DNA of 64,000 nt from contig JBJXFE010000023.1 in the NCBI GenBank assembly GCA_046153875.1, positions 1 through 64,000 of the forward strand, in the 5' to 3' direction. Shown in pieces: positions 41,426-49,761 of the stretch; position 1 is the first letter of the stretch; each line of letters begins with the position of its first letter. The notes beneath the pieces were generated by a model. That model saw nothing but the letters and a program-made list of their open reading frames with translations, did not search any database and had not been told where the DNA came from. The stretch is from JBJXFE01 sp046153875 (GTDB lineage Bacteria > Planctomycetota > Phycisphaerae > Phycisphaerales > UBA1924). The translations under genes and the position numbers were made by a program.

Positions 41426-42874
41426 ATGATCGCCGATCGCGTCGCAGACGCCGTGCGCTGGCTCACCGACCACGAAGGGGAATCGATCGCCCACTGGATC
41501 GACTTCCTGCGGATCCCCAGCATCAGCACCGACCCGAAGTACCGCGACGAGTGCCGCCGCGCGGCCGGCTGGTCGGCGGAGCAGCTCAACGAGCTCGGGT
41601 TCAGCGTCGAGGTGTGCGAGACCGGGACGCTCGGTGCGGACGCGCGGGGCTCGGGGCACCCGATCGTGCTGGCGACGGTCGAGGGCGAGCCGGGGTACCG
41701 GGGCCCGCGCGTTCTGTTCTACGGACACTACGACGTGCAGCCCGTGGACCCGCTCGACCTGTGGGAGAGCCCGCCGTTCGAGCCCGTGCGCAAGCCCGCG
41801 GTGCCGGGCGGACCCGGCGAGCGATTGGTCGCCCGCGGCGCCGTGGACGACAAAGGGCAGGTGATGACCTTCCTCGAGGCGTGCCGCGCGTGGAAGAGCG
41901 TCGCCGGGCACCCCACCGCCGGCGCGCCGTACACCGTGCTGCTCGAGGGCGAGGAGGAGTCCGGATCCGTCAATCTCGACGGGTTCGTCCGCAAGAACAA
42001 GCGGCGCCTCGCGGACTGCGGCGTCTGCCTGATCTCCGACACCGGGATGCTCGGGCGCGGACGCCCCGCGATCACCTACGGTGTGCGCGGGCTGGCGTAC
42101 ACCGAGGTGACGCTCCACGCGGCGAACCAGGACCTGCACTCGGGGCTCTGGGGTGGGCGGTGCCCGAACCCCATCACGGAGCTGACGCGGGTGCTCGCGC
42201 AGCTCCACGACAAGAAGCGCCGCGTCAGCATCCCGGGGTTCTATGACGACGTGGTGCCGCTCACGAAGACCGAGCGGGCCAACTGGATGCGCCTGAAGTT
42301 CAATGCCGCGGCCGCGCTGAAGAAGATCGGCTTGCCGAAAGCCGCGGACGTCGGCGAAGCCGGCTACTCCGCGATGGAGCGCGAGTGGGGTCGGCCGACG
42401 GCGGAAGTGAACGGCATCTGGGGCGGGTACACCGGCGCGGGCGCGAAAACGGTCATCCCCGCGCACGCGAGCGCGAAGATCAGCTTTCGGCTGGTGGCAA
42501 ACCAGAGCCCCGCGAGGATCACCAAGCTCTTCTTCCGCTGGCTCAACGAACGCACACCGCCGGGGTGCCGCTGGGAGCTCAAGGACCTGCACGGGGGGCT
42601 GGGCGTGACGGTGCCGATCGACTCGCCGCATCTGGCGGCGGCGTCGCGGGCGGTGCACGCGGCGTTCGGGCGGCGACCCGATCTCATCAAGTCCGGGGGG
42701 TCGATCCCGGTGGCCGGGCTGCTGAAGAAGGAGCTGAAGATCGACACGATCTTCATGGGCTTCGGTCTCGACGACGACCGCGTCCACTCGCCGAACGAAA
42801 AGTTCGAGCTGGAATGCTTCCGGGGCGGGGCGCGGGCCCACGCGCACTTCGCGGCGGAGCTTTGGAATCGCTAG
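41426..42874 (+). CDS. M20-family metallopeptidase (dipeptidase type)
   Basis: A cytoplasmic di-zinc peptidase. Zinc ligands and catalytic residues appear in the usual order: VLFYGHYDVQPVDPLDLWES (His about residue 99), ARGAVDDKGQVMTFLEACRA, LLEGEEESGSVNLDGF, SDTGMLGRGRPAITYGVRG and, at the end, GFGLDDDRVHSPNEKFELE. The dimerisation lid (THYDLHSGL-like, NQDLHSGLWGGRCPNPI) is present. Length 482. ATG 41426 has AGGAG seven bases upstream, and TATGCT lies at 41370-41375. Specificity unknown. Confidence 0.93.
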   Translation: MIADRVADAVRWLTDHEGESIAHWIDFLRIPSISTDPKYRDECRRAAGWSAEQLNELGFSVEVCETGTLGADARGSGHPIVLATVEGEPGYRGPRVLFYGHYDVQPVDPLDLWESPPFEPVRKPAVPGGPGERLVARGAVDDKGQVMTFLEACRAWKSVAGHPTAGAPYTVLLEGEEESGSVNLDGFVRKNKRRLADCGVCLISDTGMLGRGRPAITYGVRGLAYTEVTLHAANQDLHSGLWGGRCPNPITELTRVLAQLHDKKRRVSIPGFYDDVVPLTKTERANWMRLKFNAAAALKKIGLPKAADVGEAGYSAMEREWGRPTAEVNGIWGGYTGAGAKTVIPAHASAKISFRLVANQSPARITKLFFRWLNERTPPGCRWELKDLHGGLGVTVPIDSPHLAAASRAVHAAFGRRPDLIKSGGSIPVAGLLKKELKIDTIFMGFGLDDDRVHSPNEKFELECFRGGARAHAHFAAELWNR

Positions 42875-42895
42875 CACGCGGTTGGTGCGGCCGCC

Positions 42896-45058
42896 TCACG
42901 GAGCGTCGGCCAGGGCCCTGATCCGGGAGCGCCACGGCTCACCGCCCAGCGCGGCGTCGAGGGATTCGAGCCGCTTGAGCTGCACGCGGACGGGCCCGGC
43001 GCGTTCGCCGCCCTGCTTCGCCAGCACTTCGAGCATCAGCGTCCAGGCGTGCCAGTACTCCTCGGGCTTCGCACCGGGCACGCCCTCCATCGCCGAGACC
43101 AGATCGCGCAGCGCGGCGAAGCCGCCGGCCTCGTCGCCGTCGAGCAGCAGGGCCCGCCCGAGCCCGAGCCGGACGCGCGCCTCGCCGCCTGGAACGTTCG
43201 CCCCGCGCGTGAGCAGGTCGCGGTAGAGCCCCGCGGCGTCGTCGGTCGTGCCGGATTCAACGGCCGCGTCGGCGCGGTCGGCGAGGAAGCGACTCAGGCT
43301 GGGACGACGACGGGACCCGGCCCACGCGGCGGCGCGCCGGGCGTCCGCGGCCGCCGCCGGCCCGAGCCGGCGGGCGCGGTCCGCGTCTCCCGCGCGCCGG
43401 GCCTCGGCAAACGCCGTTCGGGCGGCGTCGAGCGATTCCGCCATGACGCGTTCGTACAGATCGCCGGCGGCGGGAGCGACCGGCGACGACGCGTCGATCG
43501 CTTCCAGCAGCGCGAGCCCGCCTTCGCGGTCGGCGTCCGGGCCGGGCTCGAGCATCAGTCGTGCGAGCTCGACGCGCCGACGGTCGCGGTCCGCGCCGCG
43601 TGCGAACCGCGACTCCGCCAGGCGCAGCGCGTCGAGGTACACCCGCCGGGCCGCTGGGCGGTCGGCCACCGTGGCGGTTTCGTGGCTCACCCGCGCATGA
43701 TGGACCGCGTAAGAGATCGCGTCGGCGGCCCGTGCATCGCGCGGATACTCGCGTGCGAAGCGGAGGGCCAGGTCGCCGGCGCGGACCGCGTCGCCTTCCG
43801 CGGCGGCCAGCACCCCGAGCTCCCAGAGTGCGTCGGCGCGGACCGGCCCGGCGTCCTCGCGGGCCACGACGGCGTCGAGCAGCCGGCGCGCCTCCGCGCG
43901 CTCGGCAGCGATGCCGCCGCGTTCGAGCATCACCGCGCGGGCCACGAGCACGGCGGATGGCATGGCCGCAACCGGTAGCGGCTCACCCACCCGACGCACC
44001 AGCGCATCCATGCGCGGAAACACCAGCGACCGCGCGGGCGACGGGTCGAGCCCGAGATCCACCCGCCCGGCCAGGATCGCCTCGTGCGGCGCGAAGGCGC
44101 GGGCCAGCCAGGCCGCGTCTCGTGTGCCCCCCCACCGATCGACGCACGCACGTCCCACCGCGTCCGCGAAGACCAGTCGCCACAGCGCGTCGGGCCGACC
44201 ACGGGCCATTCGCGGGGGCAGGTCGCGTGAGCGATCGAGGTCGCGGATTGCACCTTCCGCCTCCGACAGCGCGCCCGCATGGAGGCGTCCGAGCAGAGCT
44301 TCGGCGGTCGTCGCCGGCAGGACGCCGTTGCGGCCGAGACGGGAGTCGCCGGCGGCCCAGTCGAACTGGGCGGTCGCGGCCCGGGCGTCGCCGTCGTCGC
44401 CGCGAAACACGAGCGCCGCCCCGAGGTTCACGCGCCGCGCCGCCTCCGCTGATGCGTCCTCCATCACGATCCCCGCGAGCGCGTCGATGGCCGCCTGGGC
44501 GTGCGTGGGTCGCGCCGCGGGTGCGTCCGCGGCCGCCAGGAGCGCCCGCGACCGTCCCCGCACCAGGTTGCCGCGCGTCTCGTCGTCGCGTTGGGCGGTC
44601 AGCAGCGCGGCGGCGCGATCTCCGCCCTCGCGCAGGCTCAGCCGTGTCTCCTCCTCCGTCACGGCCGACACCAGCGACCGGGATCGCTCGAGGAGCACGC
44701 CCGCCTGGGTCGCAGCGGCACAGGCCCGCGCCCGCTGCTCGTCGGTCGGCATTGCGAAGAGCGCCGTCGTGTCGGCGGCGTCGCGCGACAAGCGGGCGAG
44801 CACGGCCCCCGCCTGGTCGATCAGCCACGACACGCGGCGGGGGTCTCCGTCGGCGGTGTCGATCAACCCCGCCCGCGCGGCGATCGCGTCGTCCGCGGCC
44901 CGCTCCCGTTCACCGGCTGCGAGCGCCCCGTCGGCCGCGCGGCGTTCGAGCGCGGCCACCCGCCCGAGCAGCGCATCGGTCGCGGACACCGGCTGCCGCG
45001 CCTGCGCGGCCGAGAGCACCGAAACGCACACCAGCAGGCGGAGCAGGTGCCGCGTCAT
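42896..45058 (-). CDS. Secreted Ala/Arg-rich helical-repeat protein, function unknown
   Basis: A 720-residue protein with a signal peptide (RLLVCVSVLSAAQARQPVSA). The mature protein is almost wholly alpha-helical with very high Ala, Arg and Asp and no membrane helix. Irregular helix pairs such as VRADALWELGVLAAAEGDAV, followed by RAGDLALRFAREYPRDARAA, and GLGRALLLDGDEAGGFAALR resemble degenerate TPRs. It is the third gene of a minus-strand set (DoxX, VWA, this); its ATG overlaps the VWA stop (ATGA). It is probably a periplasmic scaffold working with the VWA protein. No family name can be given. Confidence 0.75.
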   Translation of the reverse strand: MTRHLLRLLVCVSVLSAAQARQPVSATDALLGRVAALERRAADGALAAGERERAADDAIAARAGLIDTADGDPRRVSWLIDQAGAVLARLSRDAADTTALFAMPTDEQRARACAAATQAGVLLERSRSLVSAVTEEETRLSLREGGDRAAALLTAQRDDETRGNLVRGRSRALLAAADAPAARPTHAQAAIDALAGIVMEDASAEAARRVNLGAALVFRGDDGDARAATAQFDWAAGDSRLGRNGVLPATTAEALLGRLHAGALSEAEGAIRDLDRSRDLPPRMARGRPDALWRLVFADAVGRACVDRWGGTRDAAWLARAFAPHEAILAGRVDLGLDPSPARSLVFPRMDALVRRVGEPLPVAAMPSAVLVARAVMLERGGIAAERAEARRLLDAVVAREDAGPVRADALWELGVLAAAEGDAVRAGDLALRFAREYPRDARAADAISYAVHHARVSHETATVADRPAARRVYLDALRLAESRFARGADRDRRRVELARLMLEPGPDADREGGLALLEAIDASSPVAPAAGDLYERVMAESLDAARTAFAEARRAGDADRARRLGPAAAADARRAAAWAGSRRRPSLSRFLADRADAAVESGTTDDAAGLYRDLLTRGANVPGGEARVRLGLGRALLLDGDEAGGFAALRDLVSAMEGVPGAKPEEYWHAWTLMLEVLAKQGGERAGPVRVQLKRLESLDAALGGEPWRSRIRALADAP

Positions 45059-46053
45059 CGCACACCCAGGTCGCGCAGCGTGACGACGCGGTACGACCCC
45101 TCGCCGTCGCCGTGGCGCTCGGCGATCGCCCGCATGATCCCGGTCGGGTCCTCTTCGAGAAACTGGATGGTCTTGATGGCGACCATCCTCGGCCCGTTGT
45201 CACGGAGCGTGGGGTTGAGCCGGTCGAGCTCGGCCAGGATTGCCTCGGCCCCGTGCCCCCACAACCCGCCGGAGGGTTCGTCCCCCGGGCCGCCGCCGGT
45301 GCGTCGGATGCCGCGCGACAGGACGAACATCACGTCCGGCTCGAGCGCGAGCCCGCGGCGCAGACCGTCGAGCGGGTTGGAGCGGCCTGCCGGTTCGACC
45401 CCCGCGATCCAGCGTGCGAACGCGGACTTGTTCCCGCCCGACGCCGGCAGCAGACGCGGTTCGCCGCCTTCGGGCAGGAAGACTTCGAACGTACCGGTGT
45501 CGCCGGTGCCGGTGCGGTCGCGGAAGAGCACGACCTGGAATCGCTGGGTCGGGGAGAGCGCGACGACCGACTTGAGCAGCTCGTCCTTGATCCACTTGAA
45601 GTTCGTGACCATGGCGCCCGAGGCATCCACGACGTACACGACGCTGCGCGCCCGCTTCGTGCCCAGCCCGGCGAACGTCGCGCCGCCAACCTGCACCGCG
45701 TCGGGGCGCAGCCGCGGCACGGGCCCCTCGTCCACGCCCGAGCGCAGCACCGGGGGAGGCTCGGCGGAGGCTCCGAGGCCGGTCAGCACGGGCGGTGCGG
45801 CGTCCGAGGGCGTCCCGAGGGATGTCGCGCCGCCTTCCGCCCCGGAGTCCGCCGGTGTGATCGCCGGCCTGGGCGTCTCGGGGAGCGCGATCATCACGGG
45901 CGGACCCAGGTCCGTCCCGCGCGGCGCGCCGCCGAACGTCCAGGCAACGCCCAGGAGCATCAACAGCAGCAACCCGTGAACCGCGATCGACACGCCGAGC
46001 GGGAGCCCGAGGCGCACGACGTCCCGCCACGCTCGGCGGCGCGGTTCATCCAT
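45055..46053 (-). CDS. Membrane-anchored VWA-domain protein
   Basis: One N-terminal membrane helix (LGLPLGVSIAVHGLLLLMLL), a Pro/Gly/Ala-rich linker, then a von Willebrand A domain from about residue 135: RSVVYVVDASGAMVTNFKWI holds a MIDAS-like DxSxx motif with Ala where Ser is typical. FQVVLFRDRTG and PDVMFVLSRGIRRTG follow. Length 332 from ATG 46053 (46065 is also in frame). It overlaps DoxX upstream and the helical-repeat gene downstream, so the three form one operon. Probably a periplasm-facing protein-interaction module; substrate unknown. Confidence 0.82.
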   Translation of the reverse strand: MDEPRRRAWRDVVRLGLPLGVSIAVHGLLLLMLLGVAWTFGGAPRGTDLGPPVMIALPETPRPAITPADSGAEGGATSLGTPSDAAPPVLTGLGASAEPPPVLRSGVDEGPVPRLRPDAVQVGGATFAGLGTKRARSVVYVVDASGAMVTNFKWIKDELLKSVVALSPTQRFQVVLFRDRTGTGDTGTFEVFLPEGGEPRLLPASGGNKSAFARWIAGVEPAGRSNPLDGLRRGLALEPDVMFVLSRGIRRTGGGPGDEPSGGLWGHGAEAILAELDRLNPTLRDNGPRMVAIKTIQFLEEDPTGIMRAIAERHGDGEGSYRVVTLRDLGVR

Positions 46054-46729
46054 GCCCGCCCCCACCGGGCTTGCCGAACAGCGTGCGGTCGAGCGCCCAC
46101 GCGCCGGAACCGGCGAGCGCCAGGGTCAGCGCGGCCATCAGGAGCGTGAACTGCCAGAGCACGTCCTGCCAGTCGGCGGTGCTGTACAGCGGATGATCCG
46201 GCAGGATGCCCAGGCGCGTCTTGCCGGACTGGATGGCCGGCCCGAGCTGCGTGAGCCAGAGTGCCACGAACATGACGATGGTGAGCAGGGCGGCCCAGGC
46301 GCGCGTCAGCAGGCCGATCAGGATCAGCCCCCCCCCCACGATGGCCAGCAGCGCCGCCGCCCACGCCAGGACGACGGGGGCGTTCCCGCCCGCGAGCGCG
46401 CCCGGCCACGTCGACACGACCGCCTCCCCGGAGGCATTCGCGTCGGGGTACGCGGCGTGATGGATCATGAGGGCATCGAGGTAGACGCGCCGGGTCTCGA
46501 CCGGCCCGGGGAAATCGGCGGCCGAGTACTTCTGTGCGCGCGGCTCGGACGCGGGCGGCCCGCCCGAGGGCTTGAAGGCGCCGAGGTTCGCCAGGATGGC
46601 GGCGTCCCCTCCCGTCACGGTAACGGGGTCCATGAGTCGCCCCACGCCCACCCATAGGAACACGAGCCCGATGAGCAGGCGGAGCACGATCGGGGCCACG
46701 GACAGCGCGAGCTTGTCTCTGAACCGCAT
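46046..46729 (-). CDS. DoxX-family membrane protein
   Basis: A 227-residue protein with four membrane segments. LRLLIGLVFLWVGVGRLMDP is typical of the DoxX N terminus, and LIGLLTRAWAALLTIVMFVA with the C-terminal TLLMAALTLALAGSGAWALD are the other conserved regions. An extracytoplasmic insertion of about 70 residues (FKPSGGPPASEPRAQK to ASGEAVVSTWPG) follows the first helix. DoxX proteins are linked to quinone or respiratory-type functions in other bacteria, but the biochemical role is not general. First gene of the DoxX-VWA-helical-repeat set. Confidence 0.82.
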   Translation of the reverse strand: MRFRDKLALSVAPIVLRLLIGLVFLWVGVGRLMDPVTVTGGDAAILANLGAFKPSGGPPASEPRAQKYSAADFPGPVETRRVYLDALMIHHAAYPDANASGEAVVSTWPGALAGGNAPVVLAWAAALLAIVGGGLILIGLLTRAWAALLTIVMFVALWLTQLGPAIQSGKTRLGILPDHPLYSTADWQDVLWQFTLLMAALTLALAGSGAWALDRTLFGKPGGGGHG

Positions 46730-46911
46730 GGGCTCAACCCCGGGCCACGGCGACTGGTGCCGCCCGCCGCCGCGTCATGCGGACCGACGGGATTCGCGCG
46801 GGCTGGGCTCCGCCGGGCCTCGTCCATGAAACCGCAGCGCGCGATGATCCTACGCGGTGATTATCGGCTGAACCGTGCCCGCACGGGCCAATATCAGCCC
46901 CGGTCGGCCAC

Positions 46912-46917
46912 TACCAT
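46912..46917 (+). promoter_or_regulatory. -10 box of tRNA-Leu
   Basis: TACCAT ends 9 bp before the mature tRNA 5' end. A short palindrome CCGTGC-CC-GCACGG lies upstream at about 46873-46886. Confidence 0.4.
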
Positions 46918-46926
46918 CCCGGGATC

Positions 46927-47010
46927 GCGGGCGTGGCGGAACTGGCAGACGCGCGGGACTTAGGATCCCGTGGCCGCAAGGCCTTGCAGGTTCGACCCCT
47001 GCCGCCCGCA
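46927..47010 (+). tRNA. tRNA-Leu (anticodon UAG)
   Basis: A class II tRNA. Acceptor arms GCGGGCG (46927-46933) and CGCCCGC (47003-47009) pair completely, with A47010 as discriminator. Anticodon stem CGGGA/TCCCG encloses CTTAGGA with anticodon TAG (46961-46963). The long variable arm GGCC-GCAA-GGCC identifies tRNA-Leu. T arm GCAGG-TTCGACC-CCTGC is perfect. CCA is not encoded. Confidence 0.97.
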
Positions 47011-47108
47011 TGTGACCCCGGCTCGGCGCGACCCAACATCGCCCGCCCGCACCCCTACAGTGACCCGCGACGCCCGCCGCGCTCCGGTCGGGCCGCGTCA
47101 GGGTGACG

Positions 47109-49754
47109 ATGAGCGCGAAGTGGCAACGCAGCAAGCAATGGGATGACGAGTTCTTCCCGGCGTGGGCCTGGCCCGCCCGGGCGTTGCTCCGCGCGTTCTC
47201 CTCGATCACGCTGGCGGTTTGTCTGCTCTCCTGCATCGCTCTCTACGCGATCCTCGCCAGCGTGCCAATCGGGCTGATCGCGCAGCTCCCCACGGTGGTG
47301 GTCTACGGCCTGACGCTGCTGGTCGCCGTCGGCGTGCTCGCGGTGCTGCCCGTGGCGATCGCGTGGCGCGTCGCTCGGAAGTCTCTGGGGATCGAGCGGC
47401 GGACGTGCTTCGCGGGAACGACACTGCTGCTCCTCGTGCTTGCGACTCTCGCGGCGTGGTTGTGGGCAACGTTCATCTGGCCGGAGCTTCGCTTCGAGCC
47501 CGCCACCGGCCGGGGTTTGCGGCTGTTCGCGCCGTTCTGCGAGCGGTACAAGGCCACGACGCTCCGTCGGCTCCCCGGGCTGGAGATGTCCGAACTGGAG
47601 TTCTACTCGTGGTGGCCGCTGCGGATCGTGCTGCTGGCGTTTGTGCTCAACATGGTCACGGCGACGGTGCGGCGGATCGAGTTCGTGTTCGTCAACCTGG
47701 GCGTACTAACGGTCCACACCGGCATCGTGACGATCGCGCTGGGCAGCCTGTACTACAAGGGGCTCAAGCTCGAAGGGGACGTGCTGCTGCTCGCGGGCGA
47801 GCCCGGCCCCGACGGGACACCGACGCCCGGCCCACTCGTGCAGAACTTCTACGACAACACCCGCGTGGCCCTGTGGGTGAACCAGCGCGGGCTGTGGGAG
47901 CAGCGCCCGCTGGAGGCCGTGCCGCGCTACAACGACTACAACCTCGCGCTGGGCCTGGGCACCACCGCCCGCGAAGCCGTCGGTCGGACCGAAGCGCGGC
48001 CCGCGCAGGAGCGGACGCTGGACCTGCTCGTGCCCCCGGCGCCGACGCCAAAGACCGACCAGCCGCACCGCGTGGACCCCGACGTGCGTGTGCGCGTGGT
48101 CGGCTACGCGAGCTACGCGGCCGCGGACGCCGTGCGGGACTGGTTGCGCGCCGAGCCGCCGGCCGCGGGCGCGGCAGCGAACCCTGTCCGGTTCGTCGAG
48201 CTGCATGCTCAGCTTCCCGAGGACGCGGCGCCGAAGCCCGCGTTGCGGTTTTTTCTGGTCCCAACACGCCCTGCCGAACGGATCGCACTCTCACAACTCT
48301 TCGCGCTTGAATACACGAGCGGCATGAGCGCGCAGCGGTGGGCCGACCTGACCGGACCGCTCCCGGGCGGCGGCGACGACGAGGCAAGCGCGGGCGGCGC
48401 GCTCCACGCGATCATCGTCGAAGTTCCCGACCCGGCCGGAGGCCCTGGATACAAGGCCGTGTATCCGGCGGAGCCCGGCTCGGCGATCGACATCGGCGCG
48501 AGCGGGTACCGCGTGGCGGTCGAGGACGTGCTGCCGCAACCACCGTTGCAGATCATCACGGAGGGGTACCGCGGGGCGACGAGCAGCGTCGCGATCGTCC
48601 GCGTGACGCCACCGACCGGCCCCGCCTTCACGCGCTACGTCTACCACCGGTTCCCGGAGATCAACCAGGACCTTCTCGACACGGTAAACGATCGCGGGAT
48701 GCCGACGCGGCGCGACGCCGACCCGGCGATCCGCATCGCGTATGTGGACGCCTCACTGGTTCAGGTTTATCTCGACGAGCGCGAGGACGGCTCGGTGCGC
48801 GCGGCGGTGCGGCTGCCGGGCGGGCCGGCGACCGTGACCGAGCGGATCGAGCCGGGCGGCGTGCTGGAAGAGTTCATCACGCGCCGCGATCCTGCGACGG
48901 ATCCGAGAATCGACCTCGTGCTCACCGACCGGTGGGAGCACGCTGAACCGGTGGAACGCCCGCGATCAGTTCCCGAGTCGGAGCGGCAGAACGAGGATGT
49001 GGGGACGCACGCGCGCGCGATGATGGCGGTCGAGGTTTCGGTAAGTCCGGCCAATGGGCCGGAGGCTCGCGCCCCTGGGTCCGCGAACTGGTCGCGGGTG
49101 GTCTGGCTCCCGTTCACGCGGTACCTCGGCGTCGGGCTCGATACCGAGCGGAAGGTGACGCTGCCCGATGGGCGTGAGATCACCCTGGCGTTCGGGCGCG
49201 TCGCGCACCGGCTGCCGGGGTTCCGGATCCAACTGGTGGATTTCCAGGCGGTGAAGTACGAGCACCGCGGCGCGGAACGCGACTACCAGTCGCTGGTCCG
49301 GGTGATCCCCGACGGCATCGACTTCACGCTGTACGAGCACGTGACAAAGCTCAACGCCCCGCTCCAGGCTCCGTTCATGTGGAACGAAGAAGAATACTCG
49401 TGGTTCGGCAACGCCGCCCGCACGCTGGCGAGCCGACTGAACCCGGGACAGTTCAAGTTCAGCCAGTCCGGGTGGGACCGGCAGACGTGGGAGCAATCCC
49501 AGGCGGCCGTCGATCGCGGGGAGATCGCGCGCCCGTTCGTCTCGTTCACGATTCTCGGCGTGGGGAACAACCCGGGCATCCACGTGATCGCCGCGGGGGG
49601 CGTGCTGATGTCCCTGGGCATCCCGTGGGCGTTCTACGTCAAGCCCTGGATCCTCAAGCGGCGCAAACGGCGGCTGCAGGCCGAACTCGCGGCGAAGGGC
49701 CTTGCGGACGCTGCGCGCGCGACCCCTCGGCCACTGCCCGTCGGCCTATCGTGA
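47109..49754 (+). CDS. ResB-like cytochrome c biogenesis protein (large form)
   Basis: System II cytochrome c maturation needs ResB with CcsA to move haem across the membrane. This 881-residue protein has N-terminal membrane segments (AVCLLSCIALYAILASVPIG, YGLTLLVAVGVLAVLPVAIA, LRIVLLAFVLNMVTATVRRI), a large extracytoplasmic region, and a C-terminal membrane helix (HVIAAGGVLMSLGIPWAFYV) with a basic tail. The ResB-like core is in RIQLVDFQAVKYEHRGAERD and LYEHVTKLNAPLQAPFMW. It is larger than typical ResB. ATG 47109 follows AGGG; CcsA follows after 7 bp. Confidence 0.85.
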   Translation: MSAKWQRSKQWDDEFFPAWAWPARALLRAFSSITLAVCLLSCIALYAILASVPIGLIAQLPTVVVYGLTLLVAVGVLAVLPVAIAWRVARKSLGIERRTCFAGTTLLLLVLATLAAWLWATFIWPELRFEPATGRGLRLFAPFCERYKATTLRRLPGLEMSELEFYSWWPLRIVLLAFVLNMVTATVRRIEFVFVNLGVLTVHTGIVTIALGSLYYKGLKLEGDVLLLAGEPGPDGTPTPGPLVQNFYDNTRVALWVNQRGLWEQRPLEAVPRYNDYNLALGLGTTAREAVGRTEARPAQERTLDLLVPPAPTPKTDQPHRVDPDVRVRVVGYASYAAADAVRDWLRAEPPAAGAAANPVRFVELHAQLPEDAAPKPALRFFLVPTRPAERIALSQLFALEYTSGMSAQRWADLTGPLPGGGDDEASAGGALHAIIVEVPDPAGGPGYKAVYPAEPGSAIDIGASGYRVAVEDVLPQPPLQIITEGYRGATSSVAIVRVTPPTGPAFTRYVYHRFPEINQDLLDTVNDRGMPTRRDADPAIRIAYVDASLVQVYLDEREDGSVRAAVRLPGGPATVTERIEPGGVLEEFITRRDPATDPRIDLVLTDRWEHAEPVERPRSVPESERQNEDVGTHARAMMAVEVSVSPANGPEARAPGSANWSRVVWLPFTRYLGVGLDTERKVTLPDGREITLAFGRVAHRLPGFRIQLVDFQAVKYEHRGAERDYQSLVRVIPDGIDFTLYEHVTKLNAPLQAPFMWNEEEYSWFGNAARTLASRLNPGQFKFSQSGWDRQTWEQSQAAVDRGEIARPFVSFTILGVGNNPGIHVIAAGGVLMSLGIPWAFYVKPWILKRRKRRLQAELAAKGLADAARATPRPLPVGLS

Positions 49755-49761
49755 GTTCATC

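Noticed and set aside
43561..46149. 862-codon plus-strand frame across the DoxX-VWA-helical-repeat genes
   Set aside because: Extremely Arg/Pro-rich with no recognisable domain. The three minus-strand genes have signal peptides, membrane helices and proper overlaps.
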